A stretch of DNA of 64,000 bases from Siphonodentalium dalli (taxonomy: Eukaryota; Mollusca; Scaphopoda; Gadilida; Siphonodentaliidae). Below, one piece after another: positions 22,794 through 32,575 of this stretch. The notes beneath the pieces were generated by a model. It made no database searches and was not told the DNA's origin. It saw only the letters and a list, made by a program, of their open reading frames with translations. The stretch covers positions 15,858,450 to 15,922,449 of the forward strand of contig CP136069.1 of the NCBI GenBank assembly GCA_032622095.1, read 5' to 3'. Numbering within the stretch: the first letter of the stretch is position 1; the number at the start of each line of letters is the position of its first letter. The translations under genes and the position numbers were made by a program.

Positions 22794-22905
22794 GTGAGTA
22801 TTATCTTTGTATGTATAGTTGTATTTATTATACCTAAATAAATTTTCTAATTGTAGGGGAAACATATTCTGTGGAAGTCAATTATTTATTTACTTCTATT
22901 TGAAG

Positions 22906-23097
22906 GTTACTCCCAAAGAATTCGCCTGCAGTCAGTGTGACAAGGTGTATACTCAGAAGAACAACCTCTCTCGCCACCTGCGGGCACAACACGACGGTAT
23001 TCAATACCCGTGTTCAAAATGCGGTAAACTGTTCAAATACAGAAGCGATAGCGTGAAACACGAGAAGACCTGTGGAAGTGTGTTGCATTATCACAAG
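22906..23097 (+). CDS. Polymerase gene, second zinc-finger exon
   Basis: 192 bp, phase 0 at both ends (acceptor tacttctatttgaag, donor AAG|GTACGT). It encodes a C2H2 finger (FACSQCDKVYTQ ... RHLRAQH) and a C2HC finger (YPCSKCGKLF ... KHEKTC). The same pair is repeated at the start of the next exon with clear identity, so this exon arose by duplication. Fingers of this type bind DNA or protein; their role before a Polinton polymerase is not known to me. Confidence 0.75.
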
Positions 23098-23218
23098 GTA
23101 CGTATGATATATGTTTAATGGTAAAAATTTTTTTTTTTTTAAACTATCCTTTTGATGTAGGTGGGACAGATAATATGTAACTATATACACGCAGTATCAG
23201 TATTTTTTTTATTTTCAG

Positions 23219-26200
23219 GAGATCGTATTCGCTTGTGATCAGTGTGACAAGACGTTTACTCAAAAGAAAAACCTAGCTCGTCACCAACGGACGCAACACG
23301 ACGGCGTTCAATATCCGTGCTCAAAATGTAGTAAAGTATACAAATACAGAAGCGATAGGGTGAAACACGAGAAGGTATGCCCGGGTACCCGTGCCTCGTA
23401 TTCGTGTTCAATATGCTCAAAGTCGTTCGAAGATAAAAGCAACAAGAAGAAACACGAACTGGTATGCGTCGGTACCGACCACGGGTGTGACGTTTGTCAA
23501 ATGAGGTGTTCTACGGCGGGGGGACTCAGACAACATAACGACACTCATCAAAGACAACAGAAAAGAAAACATAGCGATATAACTTATTCCGTATCGACCA
23601 AACGTCCTAAAAGGAAAGTACCAATAAATTATTATTGCTGTCGGCAATGCACCGAAAAATTCCCTGATCGACACGAGTTATATCTGCACAGAAAAAATAT
23701 ACACTTTCAAACCGGAGGTGGTATACAGAAAACACCGTGGGGAGACCAGCCACCGCCTTGGCGAGATAACACCGGAGCGAATGACTCTGATTTAGAAGAA
23801 GCGTATTTAGCTAATAGGGACAGTATATTACAACAACACAAGAAAGGAGCGATATATAACTTATACAATTTCCCACTAAGCAACGAGGTCACTATAAAAA
23901 CACTGATCACTTGTATAAGAAAAATATATAAGGACAAGAAAAGCGCTATGCGCCTAAACCTAATGTTCGGAGTAATATTGAAGAACAAAGAAAATGGCAG
24001 ATACCGCTACTACGCCCCGTATAAGAACAGCGCCGTATTTGATACCCCGGTGTACCTTTCCAGGAGGGCGGATATCAGAAAGCTGAAAACCAAATTGAGT
24101 GAAATGGATATGACTGCGGTTCTGCTGAAATCGAGACCCGACACCGCCTGGGTTCCGGTGTGAATAACCAACGTAAATTTCGAGGTGTTCGGCTTGAACT
24201 ATCCCGTAGGAAGAGGGGACGTCCCAGATTATCTCGCGCGAAAGATGAGTATTCACACTCTAATCAACGATGTTCGAGGCGGACGACGATACAACGACAA
24301 CCTATGCGCTTTTCGCTGTATCGCGCTCCACAAAGGATATAAACTTTATAATCTGGAAAATGCGACCAAGCAATATTTCAGCGAGTGGAAAAAGTATAAA
24401 TCAATCGGCAAGCGATTCGACGGAGTATGCTTCGAAGAGTTTCCCGACCTCGAAAAGTTGTTCAATCTAAACCTGGAGGCCTACAGTTTGAACGAAGAGG
24501 GTTTCGCCGTATCAGTGTACGCGTCCAGGGGAAAGCACGATACAACCCTATACGTCAATATTCACGAAAATCACATGATGTATATAAAGAATTTCCCTCA
24601 ATATGCGAGCAAGTACCAATGCGTGAACTGCGATCGCCACTTTCCGAAATCTTATAATTTACGACGACACCAAGTAATTTGCGTCAACCAGACGGAGTTC
24701 GTATACCCCGGTGGGTTTTACAAGGATTTCGAAAGCATCTTCGTCCAGTTGGAACAACAAGGCATACACGTACCGAAGAACGAGCGAATATACCCGTGGT
24801 TTATTTGTTTCGATTACAAGTCGCTGCTTCAAAAGGTGGACAATGACGCGCCCGGTCAGAATCTGGAATGGATTCAGAGACACGTACCCGTAAGCGTGTC
24901 TATCTGCAGTAATATCGAAGGACATACCGAACCTTTCTGTATAGTGGAACCCGACACTAATACTCTGGTGGAATGTATGGTGGCTTCTATGTACGAGATA
25001 TACGCGACCGTCTCTGAGTTGGCGGAGGATAAATGGGGTTGGGTGGTGCAAGAAATTAACGAGAAAATAAAGGCTGAGAATGATGATGATGATGATGATG
25101 ATGATGAGGATGATGATGATGACGGCGGTAAGAAGAAGAGGAAGAAGCACACAACCTTAAGTAGTTTACTCGGCAAATTCTCTCAATATATGTCTCAAGT
25201 CCCCGTCTTGGGATTTAACTCATCAAACTATGACTTGAATTTGATTAAGATTTGCCTAGCCAGACATTTGAACTTACAGGACGAGGAGCGAGTTTTCGTG
25301 GTCAAGAAGAACAACTCGTACATGTGTAGTGCTTCTAAGCGACTCAAATTCCTCGATATATCTCATTACCTGTCGCCGGGTTCGTCTTACGTAAAATTCC
25401 TCAAGGCGTACGACGTCAAAGAAACGAAAGGCTTCTTTCCCTACGACTTTTTTGACGATATCGACAAGTTGAATGCGAAGCAACTACCGCCTCACGAAGC
25501 CTTCTACAACTCGATGTCAAAATCAAATATCAGCGAAGCCGACTACGCTTACTGTCTTACTGTCTTACTCGTGTGGGAAACCGAAGGTATGGCGACCTTT
25601 AAAGATTTTCTCGTATGGTACAACAACAGAGACGTCAAACCCTTCGTGACTGCGGTCGAACGTTTGCAAACTTTTTATTTCGATCAAAATATCGATGTCT
25701 TCAAAACCGCTATATCAGTACCCGGAATCGCCAGGCAATTGGCCTTTCGTGCCGCGCGTGAAAACGACGCGAACTTCGCGCTGTTCGGAAAGAACGATTC
25801 GTCCTTGTTCAAAACGGTGAAGGATAATCTCACGGGAGGGCCCGCGATAATCTTTACCAGAAATCACTGCGGCGGAAAAACGTTTATCAGAGCCGGGAGC
25901 GATTTATGTCAATCAGTACAGGGTTTCGACGCCAACGCCCTTTATTTGAATTCCTTCGAGAAAGCGATGCCGGTCGGTGCTTATATTATAGGAAGGGCCG
26001 AGAACGAATTCAAACCCGAATTACGAGATAAATTCTTATCCGCCTACCATTGGATGGATTGGCTCACGCGTCACGAAGGTCTAGATATCCAACAAAAAAT
26101 GAACAGCGGCTTCGAAGTACGAATCGGCAAGTTTCCGGTCGACGGTTTTCAACCGGCTAAAGACGAGCACGGTCGAGCCATTATCTTCCAATTCCACGGC

Positions 26201-27817
26201 TGTTGGTTTCACGGACATTCGGGTTGTTCAGTCACCCGTAATATAACGAACGAGAAATGGTTGAAGACTAGAGAAGCCAAATTTAAAAAAACGAACGAGA
26301 CCAACGAATATTTCCGAAGTTTGGGTTACGAAGTCAGAGAAATATGGGAATGCGAATATAAAGAATACTGCCGAAATACTCCGAAGATCTACCAATTCAT
26401 CAACGCTACGAGGCCTCTATTTTTCCGTCGCCACAGACAACGGGTGAGCGAGGAAGAGATTTTGAAAGGTATCACGGACGACGAGCTGTTCGGAATGATC
26501 GAGGTCGATATAGAAGTTCCCGTCGAATGGCCGACTTCGCTGCCCTCGACACCCGCACTCGATCCTCGCGAATATTTCGCTGAAATGTCCCCGATTTTCT
26601 GCAACACTGATATTCCCTTCGAAGCTATCGGCGAGCATATGCAAGATCACGCGCGGGAGCACGATCTTTCGCAAAAGCCGCGACGTCTCTTGGTTGGAGG
26701 TATGAAGGCCAGGCAAATTTTGTTGGCGAGCCCTCTGCTGAAATGGTATTTACAGCATGGTATAGTAGTGACGAAGATCTACCAGGTAGTGGAGTATCGG
26801 TCCCAACGTTGTTTCCAATCGTTCGTAGACCGGGTCAGCGACGCTAGGAGAACGGGCGACCTGCATCCCGATAAATCTATAATAGCCGACACGATGAAGG
26901 TGATAGGGAATTCCGCGTACGGATCTATGATAATGAATAAAATGATGCATCGAGATATTAAGTATATTCAGGGAGAGAACAAAACCTCTCTCAAAATCAA
27001 TGAACCACGATTTCGAAAATTGGAGTGCCTGGACGAAGAAGAGGAATATTACGAAGTCGAAATGGCTAAGCAAAAAATCAAGCTGGACCTACCTATCCAA
27101 GTGGGATTCTTTATTCTGCAATACGCTAAACGAAGAATGTTGGAATTCTATTACGATTTCCTCGATTTATACGTGGAGAGACGTAATTTCGAATACCTAG
27201 AAATGGACACAGATTCGGCGTATATCGCACTCGCCGGGAAAACGCTCAGAGACGTAATTAAACCGGACATGTTGCATAAGTATGACGAAGGTATATCGGG
27301 TTCGTGTCACGATGATAACTCGGAGGATCGCTGGTTCCCGAGGACTTGTTGTACGAAACACGGCGCTTTCGACAAACGAAAACCGGGATTATTTAAGCTG
27401 GAATATAGCGGAGACGAGATGATCGGGCTTTGCTCGAAAACCTACATCGTCCGAAAGGCGAAGGTGGTTAAACCTTCCAGTACCAGAATCGTCGGATACG
27501 GGCTACTGAGGAAAGCTATCAATCTGAAAAAGAAGTCACTTCCGAAATTTCGAAAAACGAATGAATATAAAATCAGCTCCAAGGGATTACGAAAATGCAG
27601 CATTAAAGCGCCGATGTCTATTTATAGAAGGGTACTCCGAAGCGGACGAGTAGGATCAGGCACGAACCGCGGATTCAGGGTTAGACACAACACCATATAC
27701 ACGTACACGCAGGAGAAGAGAGGTTTTTCATATTTTTATTGCAAAAGAGAGGTACTGAGATGCGGGATACGCACGCGACCTTTAGATATTACATTAACTC
27801 CGGTACAAAAAGCCTGA
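23219..27817 (+). pseudogene. polB: Protein-primed family B DNA polymerase with fingers and OTU-like region (one in-frame stop)
   Basis: Main exon, following acceptor ttttattttcag. First come five or six C2H2/C2HC fingers (23240-23700). A TGA in frame at 24161-24163 follows; the same frame then stays open to 27817. After the stop there is an OTU-like region (NDNLCAFRC with Cys at 24305-24307; HENHMMYI near 24565) and one more finger (CVNC ... RRHQVIC). The polymerase follows: Exo I FDYK (about 24809), Exo II GFNSSNYDLN (about 25209), Exo III YNNRDVKPF (about 25620), Pol A DANALYLNS (about 25930), Pol B IGNSAYGSM (about 26900), Pol C MDTDSAY (about 27205), and a C-terminal KRGFSYFY block. Lysine replaces the expected acid in Exo I, so proofreading may be impaired. 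A (GAT)n tract at 25081-25123 adds an Asp-rich run. Such enzymes replicate linear genomes from a terminal-protein primer. Confidence 0.9.
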
Positions 27818-28012
27818 AATGAAAGGGACGAGCGCGCAATAGGAGAGAGAGAGAGAGAGAGAATAGCTGGTAAATACGCCTCGAAAGAGCCAGTCCCAAG
27901 CCTGGAAAAAAAAAAAGTATGAGGGCCAGCCGCCGCCGCCGCGGCCCCCCCCCCCCCCGGGGGGTAAAGGGGGAGTAAAAACAAAAACAAAATGATGATT
28001 TTTTTTTTTTTA
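27818..28012. other. Intergenic spacer between convergent gene sets
   Basis: Holds (GA)n at 27846-27862, a GC-rich segment (gccgccgccgccgcgg followed by a C run and a G run at 27929-27964) able to form a hairpin, and A/T runs. On the minus strand, tttaataaaaa at about 28005-28015 gives an AATAAA just inside the protease stop, a likely polyadenylation signal of the minus cluster. Confidence 0.6.
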
Positions 28013-28471
28013 TTAAACACAAAATGGATAAATACTCGCTACGTAATTATATACGAATAAATCGTTCGCGCGTAAATCTTCTCCGAATAGCGACTCGAAG
28101 TCGGTCGTAGATCGTCCGCTAAACTTCCATTTCAAATACAATAGGCAGTATTGTCCGCATACTTTACTATCGAAATTTTGAAAACGTCTGGAATTATGAA
28201 CGACCGGTATTCCCCATCTATTCAAGTAGTTCGTTACGTGGAAACTATACGTCCCCGGACCGTAGCCGTAACTGTCGAAATATTCTACTACGTCCTTATG
28301 TTTATATATAGCTAGCCAATGAAATCCTTCGGTTCCTGACGGGTCCGTATTGAGTATAAGTCCTCGACCGTTTCTTATCTCCGGAATTTTATCCGCCGGA
28401 AATACACCCTCCGCCCGTTTAGATAGTATCGGATCGGCTCCGATGCAGCATTTCAATTGAACGGTATTCAT
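28013..28471 (-). CDS. PRO: Adenain-like cysteine protease (C5/Ulp1 fold), 152 aa
   Basis: Virion maturation protease of the Polinton. It shows the family order His-Asp-Gln-Cys: H51 in GFHWLAIY, D66 in EYFDSYG, Q98, and C105 in VCGQYCLLY. In adenoviruses and Polintons this enzyme cleaves capsid and core precursors during assembly. The length is near that of Polinton proteases. Its ATG overlaps the capsid stop by 4 bp (ATGA at 28468-28471), suggesting coupled or polycistronic expression. It is intact. Confidence 0.9.
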   Translation of the reverse strand: MNTVQLKCCIGADPILSKRAEGVFPADKIPEIRNGRGLILNTDPSGTEGFHWLAIYKHKDVVEYFDSYGYGPGTYSFHVTNYLNRWGIPVVHNSRRFQNFDSKVCGQYCLLYLKWKFSGRSTTDFESLFGEDLRANDLFVYNYVASIYPFCV

Positions 28472-29799
28472 TCCGGGATAACGTTTCTTTGCTGGTCTAT
28501 TTGAAATAATGCCGGCGTTTCGCTGTATATTATGCAGGACACGGCCTCCGTCAAAGCTTCTCCGAAATCTGCCTGCAATCTGATATTACCTCGTTTAAGT
28601 AGCGGCAAGGACGCGGTACCCGGTCCGAAGTTCGGTTCCAGATCGTAGCAAAACAACGTATAACCGTTTTCGTATTCCTCCATTTTAATACCGTTATCGC
28701 GATTTTGACGCCACATTCCGCTAAATTCCACCATATCTACGTAGGAATTTGTGAACGTTTGCCCCTCGGTCGAAGTGAAGTTGAGTTTCGTAGGACCGGA
28801 CCTTCCGACGGAAACGCCGTCTCGAGTCAAAATAATTTGACGAATATCAAAATTTTGAAAGTTATAAGGGTTCTTCGAGAATTTACCCGTCACCGCGGAA
28901 CTCGAAACGAATCCGATTACGAGTCTCGTGGGCGAAAAGCCTTGGAAAATATTATCCCAACTGAATAAGACTTGACCGCTTTGAATCGACATCATCTTGA
29001 CTTGGGAGCTGTTGTAAGGATATTTCGCCGTCACGGTTTCGAGCGTTTGGTTGTGCGCCAAAATAACCGCCGGAGATACTTTGACCTTGCAGGTTTCTAG
29101 TATCGCGTCCTCTATATGTACTTTGTACGTCGCGGCGTCGTCGGTCGTCATCAGACAAAACGACGGGTCGGTGCGATACAATCTCACGACCACGTCCACT
29201 TGATTCAATAGATAACGATCTTGTAAAAATACGTCGTGGAGTATAGGTCCGCATAAATCGACGGTTTTGCTATCTGCCGTCCGCTTCGAACGCCTAATTA
29301 ATCCGTCGTTCCTTCCTTTCGTGTCTGCACTGTCCATATGTCCATATTTATCTCCGTGATATAACTGACTATCCATCTGCGTTAGTTTAGGGACAGACCC
29401 GTATTTCAAGAGCGTTTGAATAATACTTTTATACTGGTAGTTATTGGTGTTCGAAGATACCAACTTCCCGGACATGAATACGTCTACTTGTTCGAACATA
29501 GAGGACATAAAAAGATTGACCGGTCCGACTTTATCGGTGGCAGCGATCGACGAGCCGTCTTTTTTCGTAATTTTAGCTTTTACGTGTAACCAACTTCTTT
29601 TCAAATCCAGATATTCCATCGCATTCTGTCCCGATATGTGGAACTCGATAGGCGAGAGGTCGGAGAGTTGAGACACCGGCCGATTTTCTTCGAAGCTTAT
29701 ACTCTGAACTCCGGTTTGATGAGGCGGTAATTCGAAAAGATTAAGCGAGCTGGGTTGCGCCTCGCGGAACGTTTCTTTGTTTAGGAACGACATCGTCAA
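28468..29799 (-). CDS. MCP: Double-jelly-roll major capsid protein (443 aa)
   Basis: Hexon-like capsid protein of Polintons. The N-terminal third carries the family pattern IEFHISGQNAMEYLDL, a beta-rich LHVKAKIT strand, and VGPVNLFMSSMFEQVDVFM, followed by SNTNNYQYKSIIQTLLKYG. Trimers of such proteins build an icosahedral shell. The first two methionines are close together (MTMSFLNK); the second is an equally likely start. It overlaps the upstream 133-aa gene by 59 bp and the protease by 4 bp. It is intact, with no stop or frameshift seen. Confidence 0.88.
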   Translation of the reverse strand: MTMSFLNKETFREAQPSSLNLFELPPHQTGVQSISFEENRPVSQLSDLSPIEFHISGQNAMEYLDLKRSWLHVKAKITKKDGSSIAATDKVGPVNLFMSSMFEQVDVFMSGKLVSSNTNNYQYKSIIQTLLKYGSVPKLTQMDSQLYHGDKYGHMDSADTKGRNDGLIRRSKRTADSKTVDLCGPILHDVFLQDRYLLNQVDVVVRLYRTDPSFCLMTTDDAATYKVHIEDAILETCKVKVSPAVILAHNQTLETVTAKYPYNSSQVKMMSIQSGQVLFSWDNIFQGFSPTRLVIGFVSSSAVTGKFSKNPYNFQNFDIRQIILTRDGVSVGRSGPTKLNFTSTEGQTFTNSYVDMVEFSGMWRQNRDNGIKMEEYENGYTLFCYDLEPNFGPGTASLPLLKRGNIRLQADFGEALTEAVSCIIYSETPALFQIDQQRNVIPE

Positions 29800-30142
29800 A
29801 CTCGTCGTGCTTCCGTCTCTCGGCGGTGATCTGCGCCTTACTGACGAGTTTCCGTTTTTTACCTCTTTTTATAGCCGTTTGTCTCTGAATTTGACTCTTG
29901 GCTCGTTCCACGTCTTGTTGGGAGGGTGATACGAGCGACACTTCGATTTCCCCTTGAAGCTGAACCCGTTCCGTAGAATATCTTTCGATCGGTATCATAT
30001 AGGTCTGTTGAATATCACCGACACCGCCGCCGCCGGTTTGAACGTTATAGTTATCCGCGTACGTGTCTGTTTTACCGCCGGCGATATTGCGGTAAAACCT
30101 CAACCATTTTTGCATGTCCGGTATATAGAGTTTGTCCGTCAT
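29741..30142 (-). CDS. Conserved-type Polinton small protein (133 aa), function unknown
   Basis: An N-terminal MTDKLYIPDMQKWLRFY helix is followed by a glycine-rich stretch (TGGGGVGDIQQ) with a hydrophobic IP pair after it. It ends in a basic, coiled-coil-like C-terminal half (KRGKKRK, ITAERRKHDEFDD). The position between the penton-like and capsid genes is typical of Polinton virion accessory proteins, so a structural or core role is likely. Its ATG overlaps the penton stop by one base and its end overlaps the capsid gene by 59 bp. I do not recognise a named family. Confidence 0.7.
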   Translation of the reverse strand: MTDKLYIPDMQKWLRFYRNIAGGKTDTYADNYNVQTGGGGVGDIQQTYMIPIERYSTERVQLQGEIEVSLVSPSQQDVERAKSQIQRQTAIKRGKKRKLVSKAQITAERRKHDEFDDVVPKQRNVPRGATQLA

Positions 30143-30582
30143 TACGAATAGAACGGATACCTTTTCAGATGTAACGTCAACGTCGACGGTTCCGTTAAAA
30201 ATGAAGCCGGGTTACCCGCTTCATCTCTTATATAGAATTCCATATCATAAATTTCTTTCACTTTGAGAGGAATATATTGAGGTATCGAGAAACTGTGCGT
30301 CCATTTCCCGTTCTTAGACGGGTAAACGACGCGCATTAACGGTTCTGAACGATCACTCACGATAGACTCGGTACATATATCACTCATAACGTAAAGGTGT
30401 GATTTTCCTTTAGCGGTTTTGGAGTTCTTCATCGAAGCGTCGATATCGGTGATCGCCACATTCCAGAAACCTTCTAACTTAAGCGGCGAACTCAAATGAA
30501 TACGAAAATTATGAGTGTTATTGTCTTTCCAATATTTCAAACTCTGATCGCTCCTTATCGTTATATAATAATCCGACTGCAT
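30142..30582 (-). CDS. Single-jelly-roll penton-like minor capsid protein (146 aa)
   Basis: The N terminus fits the Polinton penton pattern: YYITIRSDQSLKYWKDNNTH, then FRIHLSSPLKLEGFWNVAI-TDI, with alternating beta strands throughout and a late LTLHLKRYPF strand. Such proteins form pentamers at the icosahedral vertices. Length is usual for the family. It lies between the 107-aa basic protein (22-bp overlap) and the 133-aa protein. It appears intact. Confidence 0.82.
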   Translation of the reverse strand: MQSDYYITIRSDQSLKYWKDNNTHNFRIHLSSPLKLEGFWNVAITDIDASMKNSKTAKGKSHLYVMSDICTESIVSDRSEPLMRVVYPSKNGKWTHSFSIPQYIPLKVKEIYDMEFYIRDEAGNPASFLTEPSTLTLHLKRYPFYS

Positions 30583-30884
30583 TTCAACCTCGGGATAATC
30601 GGTTTGAGCAGTAGCGGTAGTATATGCTGATATCTGTTCAACAAGTTTCTTCTCTGCTTGTTCGTTACCCGCTTAGAAACCAAACGTCGTATAACGTTTC
30701 TATAGTCGTACAACTCCTTTTTGACTTTGTTAGTCATAGGACAAACGGCGTGGAGTACGTTGTATACGCCTTCGGTTATTGCATGTAGTTGATCGTCCGA
30801 TAAAGTTCTTAAAATAGCTTTCTGTTGTGAGTCGGAGGTTTCAATTAATATTTTGAATAATGCCAAATGTTTTTTTACGCCCAT
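30561..30884 (-). CDS. Basic helical Polinton protein (107 aa)
   Basis: Pattern: MGVKKHLALFKILIETS, a helical QQKAILRTLSDDQLHAITE segment, then a basic stretch (NVIRRLVSKRVTNKQRRNLL) and a C-terminal hydrophobic patch (HILPLLLKPIIP). This layout recurs in Polinton and adintovirus-like elements of aquatic animals, and I recognise it as that family. A DNA-binding core or membrane-active virion component is a reasonable guess from the basic and hydrophobic halves. It ends 22 bp inside the penton gene. Confidence 0.7.
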   Translation of the reverse strand: MGVKKHLALFKILIETSDSQQKAILRTLSDDQLHAITEGVYNVLHAVCPMTNKVKKELYDYRNVIRRLVSKRVTNKQRRNLLNRYQHILPLLLKPIIPRLKCSRIII

Positions 30885-30915
30885 GTTACCGGCTGGCGAT
30901 ATAGAGTCGTTATAA

Positions 30916-32034
30916 TCAGTTATTATCGTTTGACCCGCTATTTATAGCATTGAGGTCGTCTTGTTTTACCCTGGAATCGTATTTGGGACTCGGCCAGCCT
31001 TTCCAACTCACTAGGTATTCTTTCCGACCGCCTCTTTTACGAGATCGAATAACGGAGTCGATTAAATAGGTTTCTCCCTCGTAGGCCTTGCTCAGCTGAT
31101 TCTGATAGAACGTACCGGTAATGATTTCTCCGGAATAGTCTTTCAGACGGAATTGCGGAATACCCTGTTTCATAAATCTCTCCGTTATAACGAATAATTC
31201 TCTGGTCCAACGTTCGTCGTATTCTCTCTGAAACGTGCTGCGTAGGTACGATATCCGGACTAAATCCCCCACTTTGAACTTATATTTTAGTCGTTTGTTA
31301 ACCTCGTTGGTTTGATATAGTAAATTCCACAGGGCTGCAGAGTCGTTTCGTTTGACGCTCGCCGGTCGTCTCTTGATAGTGCGATGATAGGTATTATTAT
31401 AACTTTCGGTAACTCGGGCGAGTACGTTGACCCATTTATGCGTCTGGTTATGGGTCATATAACGGGTGAGACGCATTTTTATACTTTTAATCGCTCGTTC
31501 CGCGTAGTTGGCTTTCCCGATATTGTTGGTGGTGAAATAATGAACGCGTTTAGATTTGAGGTATCTTTTGAATTGAACATTGACGTACTCGGTGCCTGGG
31601 TCAGATCTTATCTTTTGGGGAACTCTTCCGTCCGAGAATATAGTTTCAAAAGCCCGTACTATTTCCTTAGCGGTCTTCGTCCGCAGTGGTACCGTCCATA
31701 CGTACTTAGACATAATACCTATAGCCAAGGCGAAATATAAATAACCGTCGTTATCTAGTCCGTACTTTTCCATATACGCGGTGTCTACGTCCCATTGGTA
31801 ATCCACGGACGGCGCTACGACTTTCCTTCTCCGGAACTTTCGTTTTTCTTCTTTGTGTAGGGAATAGCTTTCTTGTTTAGAAAGCCAATCTTTTATTTTG
31901 TTTCTATTCAAGACGAATTTACCTTCCTTACGGGTTGTTCTATACAGCTTGTCGGCTCCGGCGTACGCAGCTGCGTGGGTGGGGTCATAATATATAGTCT
32001 TCAGGTACTCTTCGTATTTCATAATTTCAACCAC
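30916..32034 (-). CDS. PINT: Retrovirus-like integrase with C-terminal chromodomain (372 aa)
   Basis: Catalytic DDE residues are D84 (WDVDTAY), D145 (RSDPGTEY) and E179 (NYAERAIKSIK). The N-terminal region is basic; no complete HHCC finger is obvious to me. The C-terminal part has a beta-rich DNA-binding segment (KVGDLVRISYLR) and a chromodomain at about residues 315-360 (YLIDSVIRSR, EYLVSWKGWPSPKYDS), with the aromatic positions expected for methyl-lysine reading. It would join the element ends to host DNA and make the 6-bp duplication seen here. MKYEEYL at residue 5 is an alternative start. It is intact. Confidence 0.92.
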   Translation of the reverse strand: MVEIMKYEEYLKTIYYDPTHAAAYAGADKLYRTTRKEGKFVLNRNKIKDWLSKQESYSLHKEEKRKFRRRKVVAPSVDYQWDVDTAYMEKYGLDNDGYLYFALAIGIMSKYVWTVPLRTKTAKEIVRAFETIFSDGRVPQKIRSDPGTEYVNVQFKRYLKSKRVHYFTTNNIGKANYAERAIKSIKMRLTRYMTHNQTHKWVNVLARVTESYNNTYHRTIKRRPASVKRNDSAALWNLLYQTNEVNKRLKYKFKVGDLVRISYLRSTFQREYDERWTRELFVITERFMKQGIPQFRLKDYSGEIITGTFYQNQLSKAYEGETYLIDSVIRSRKRGGRKEYLVSWKGWPSPKYDSRVKQDDLNAINSGSNDNN

Positions 32035-32366
32035 TTAAGTCTTTTCTGTTTAGATGATTTATTTCTCTTTCGCTTCAGCGGAATTCCGGGCGGCGGTGGT
32101 AAGGAGATACCTAAACCTAATTGCGTTTTATACGCCTCTGTTTGAGTGGACCGGGTGGCGACTTCTTGTTCAGATTTATTGCTTTCCTTTTGAGCAGATT
32201 GGGTGGTGACTTCTTCTTCAGATTTATTGAATTCTTTTATCGAGTAGTCGGGTTTAATTCGGGGTTCGTGAGTTGTTATGGCATTATAGTCGTTATTTAC
32301 GACCTCGTCCTGACCCGACAGTAGGTGTTGAAATCTTTCATTCGATAGTAATACCAACTTTTTCAT
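32019..32366 (-). CDS. Unknown Polinton protein (115 aa), basic C terminus
   Basis: It begins MKKLVLLSNERFQHLLSGQD. The middle has two diverged direct repeats (NKSEEEVTTQSAQKES and NKSEQEVATRSTQTEA). The C-terminal end has a proline stretch (LPPPPGIPLKRKRNKSSKQK) that could act as a nuclear localisation signal. It overlaps the integrase start by 16 bp. No family is recognised; the low-complexity, charged make-up suggests a disordered accessory or core protein. Confidence 0.6.
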   Translation of the reverse strand: MKKLVLLSNERFQHLLSGQDEVVNNDYNAITTHEPRIKPDYSIKEFNKSEEEVTTQSAQKESNKSEQEVATRSTQTEAYKTQLGLGISLPPPPGIPLKRKRNKSSKQKRLKWLKL

Positions 32367-32575
32367 CTCGACTCTACGCGTTCACAGACGCTTATGGTTA
32401 GATTTTTTTTTTACGCGCTCTGATATATAATGGTATCCTCGCCGGGAAATATTTTGGATCTTACTCGATACGCGTCGTCAGATGTGGGCGCTAAATCGAG
32501 TACTAGGTACCCGAAATTTTCTGAGGTGGCGTCCCTGTACGCTTCTAATATAAATTTACTTTGACCCGGAAAGGC

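Noticed and set aside
22513-22797. 94-codon ORF with a His run
   Set aside because: Out-of-frame shadow of the first zinc-finger exon, which has a proper C2H2 motif and splice sites.
25081-25123. (GAT)n run as a separate microsatellite feature
   Set aside because: It stays in frame within the polymerase gene as an Asp-rich stretch, so it is noted there.
24659-25176. Minus-strand ORFs with Ile/Ser runs
   Set aside because: Antisense to the polymerase, created by the complement of the GAT run.
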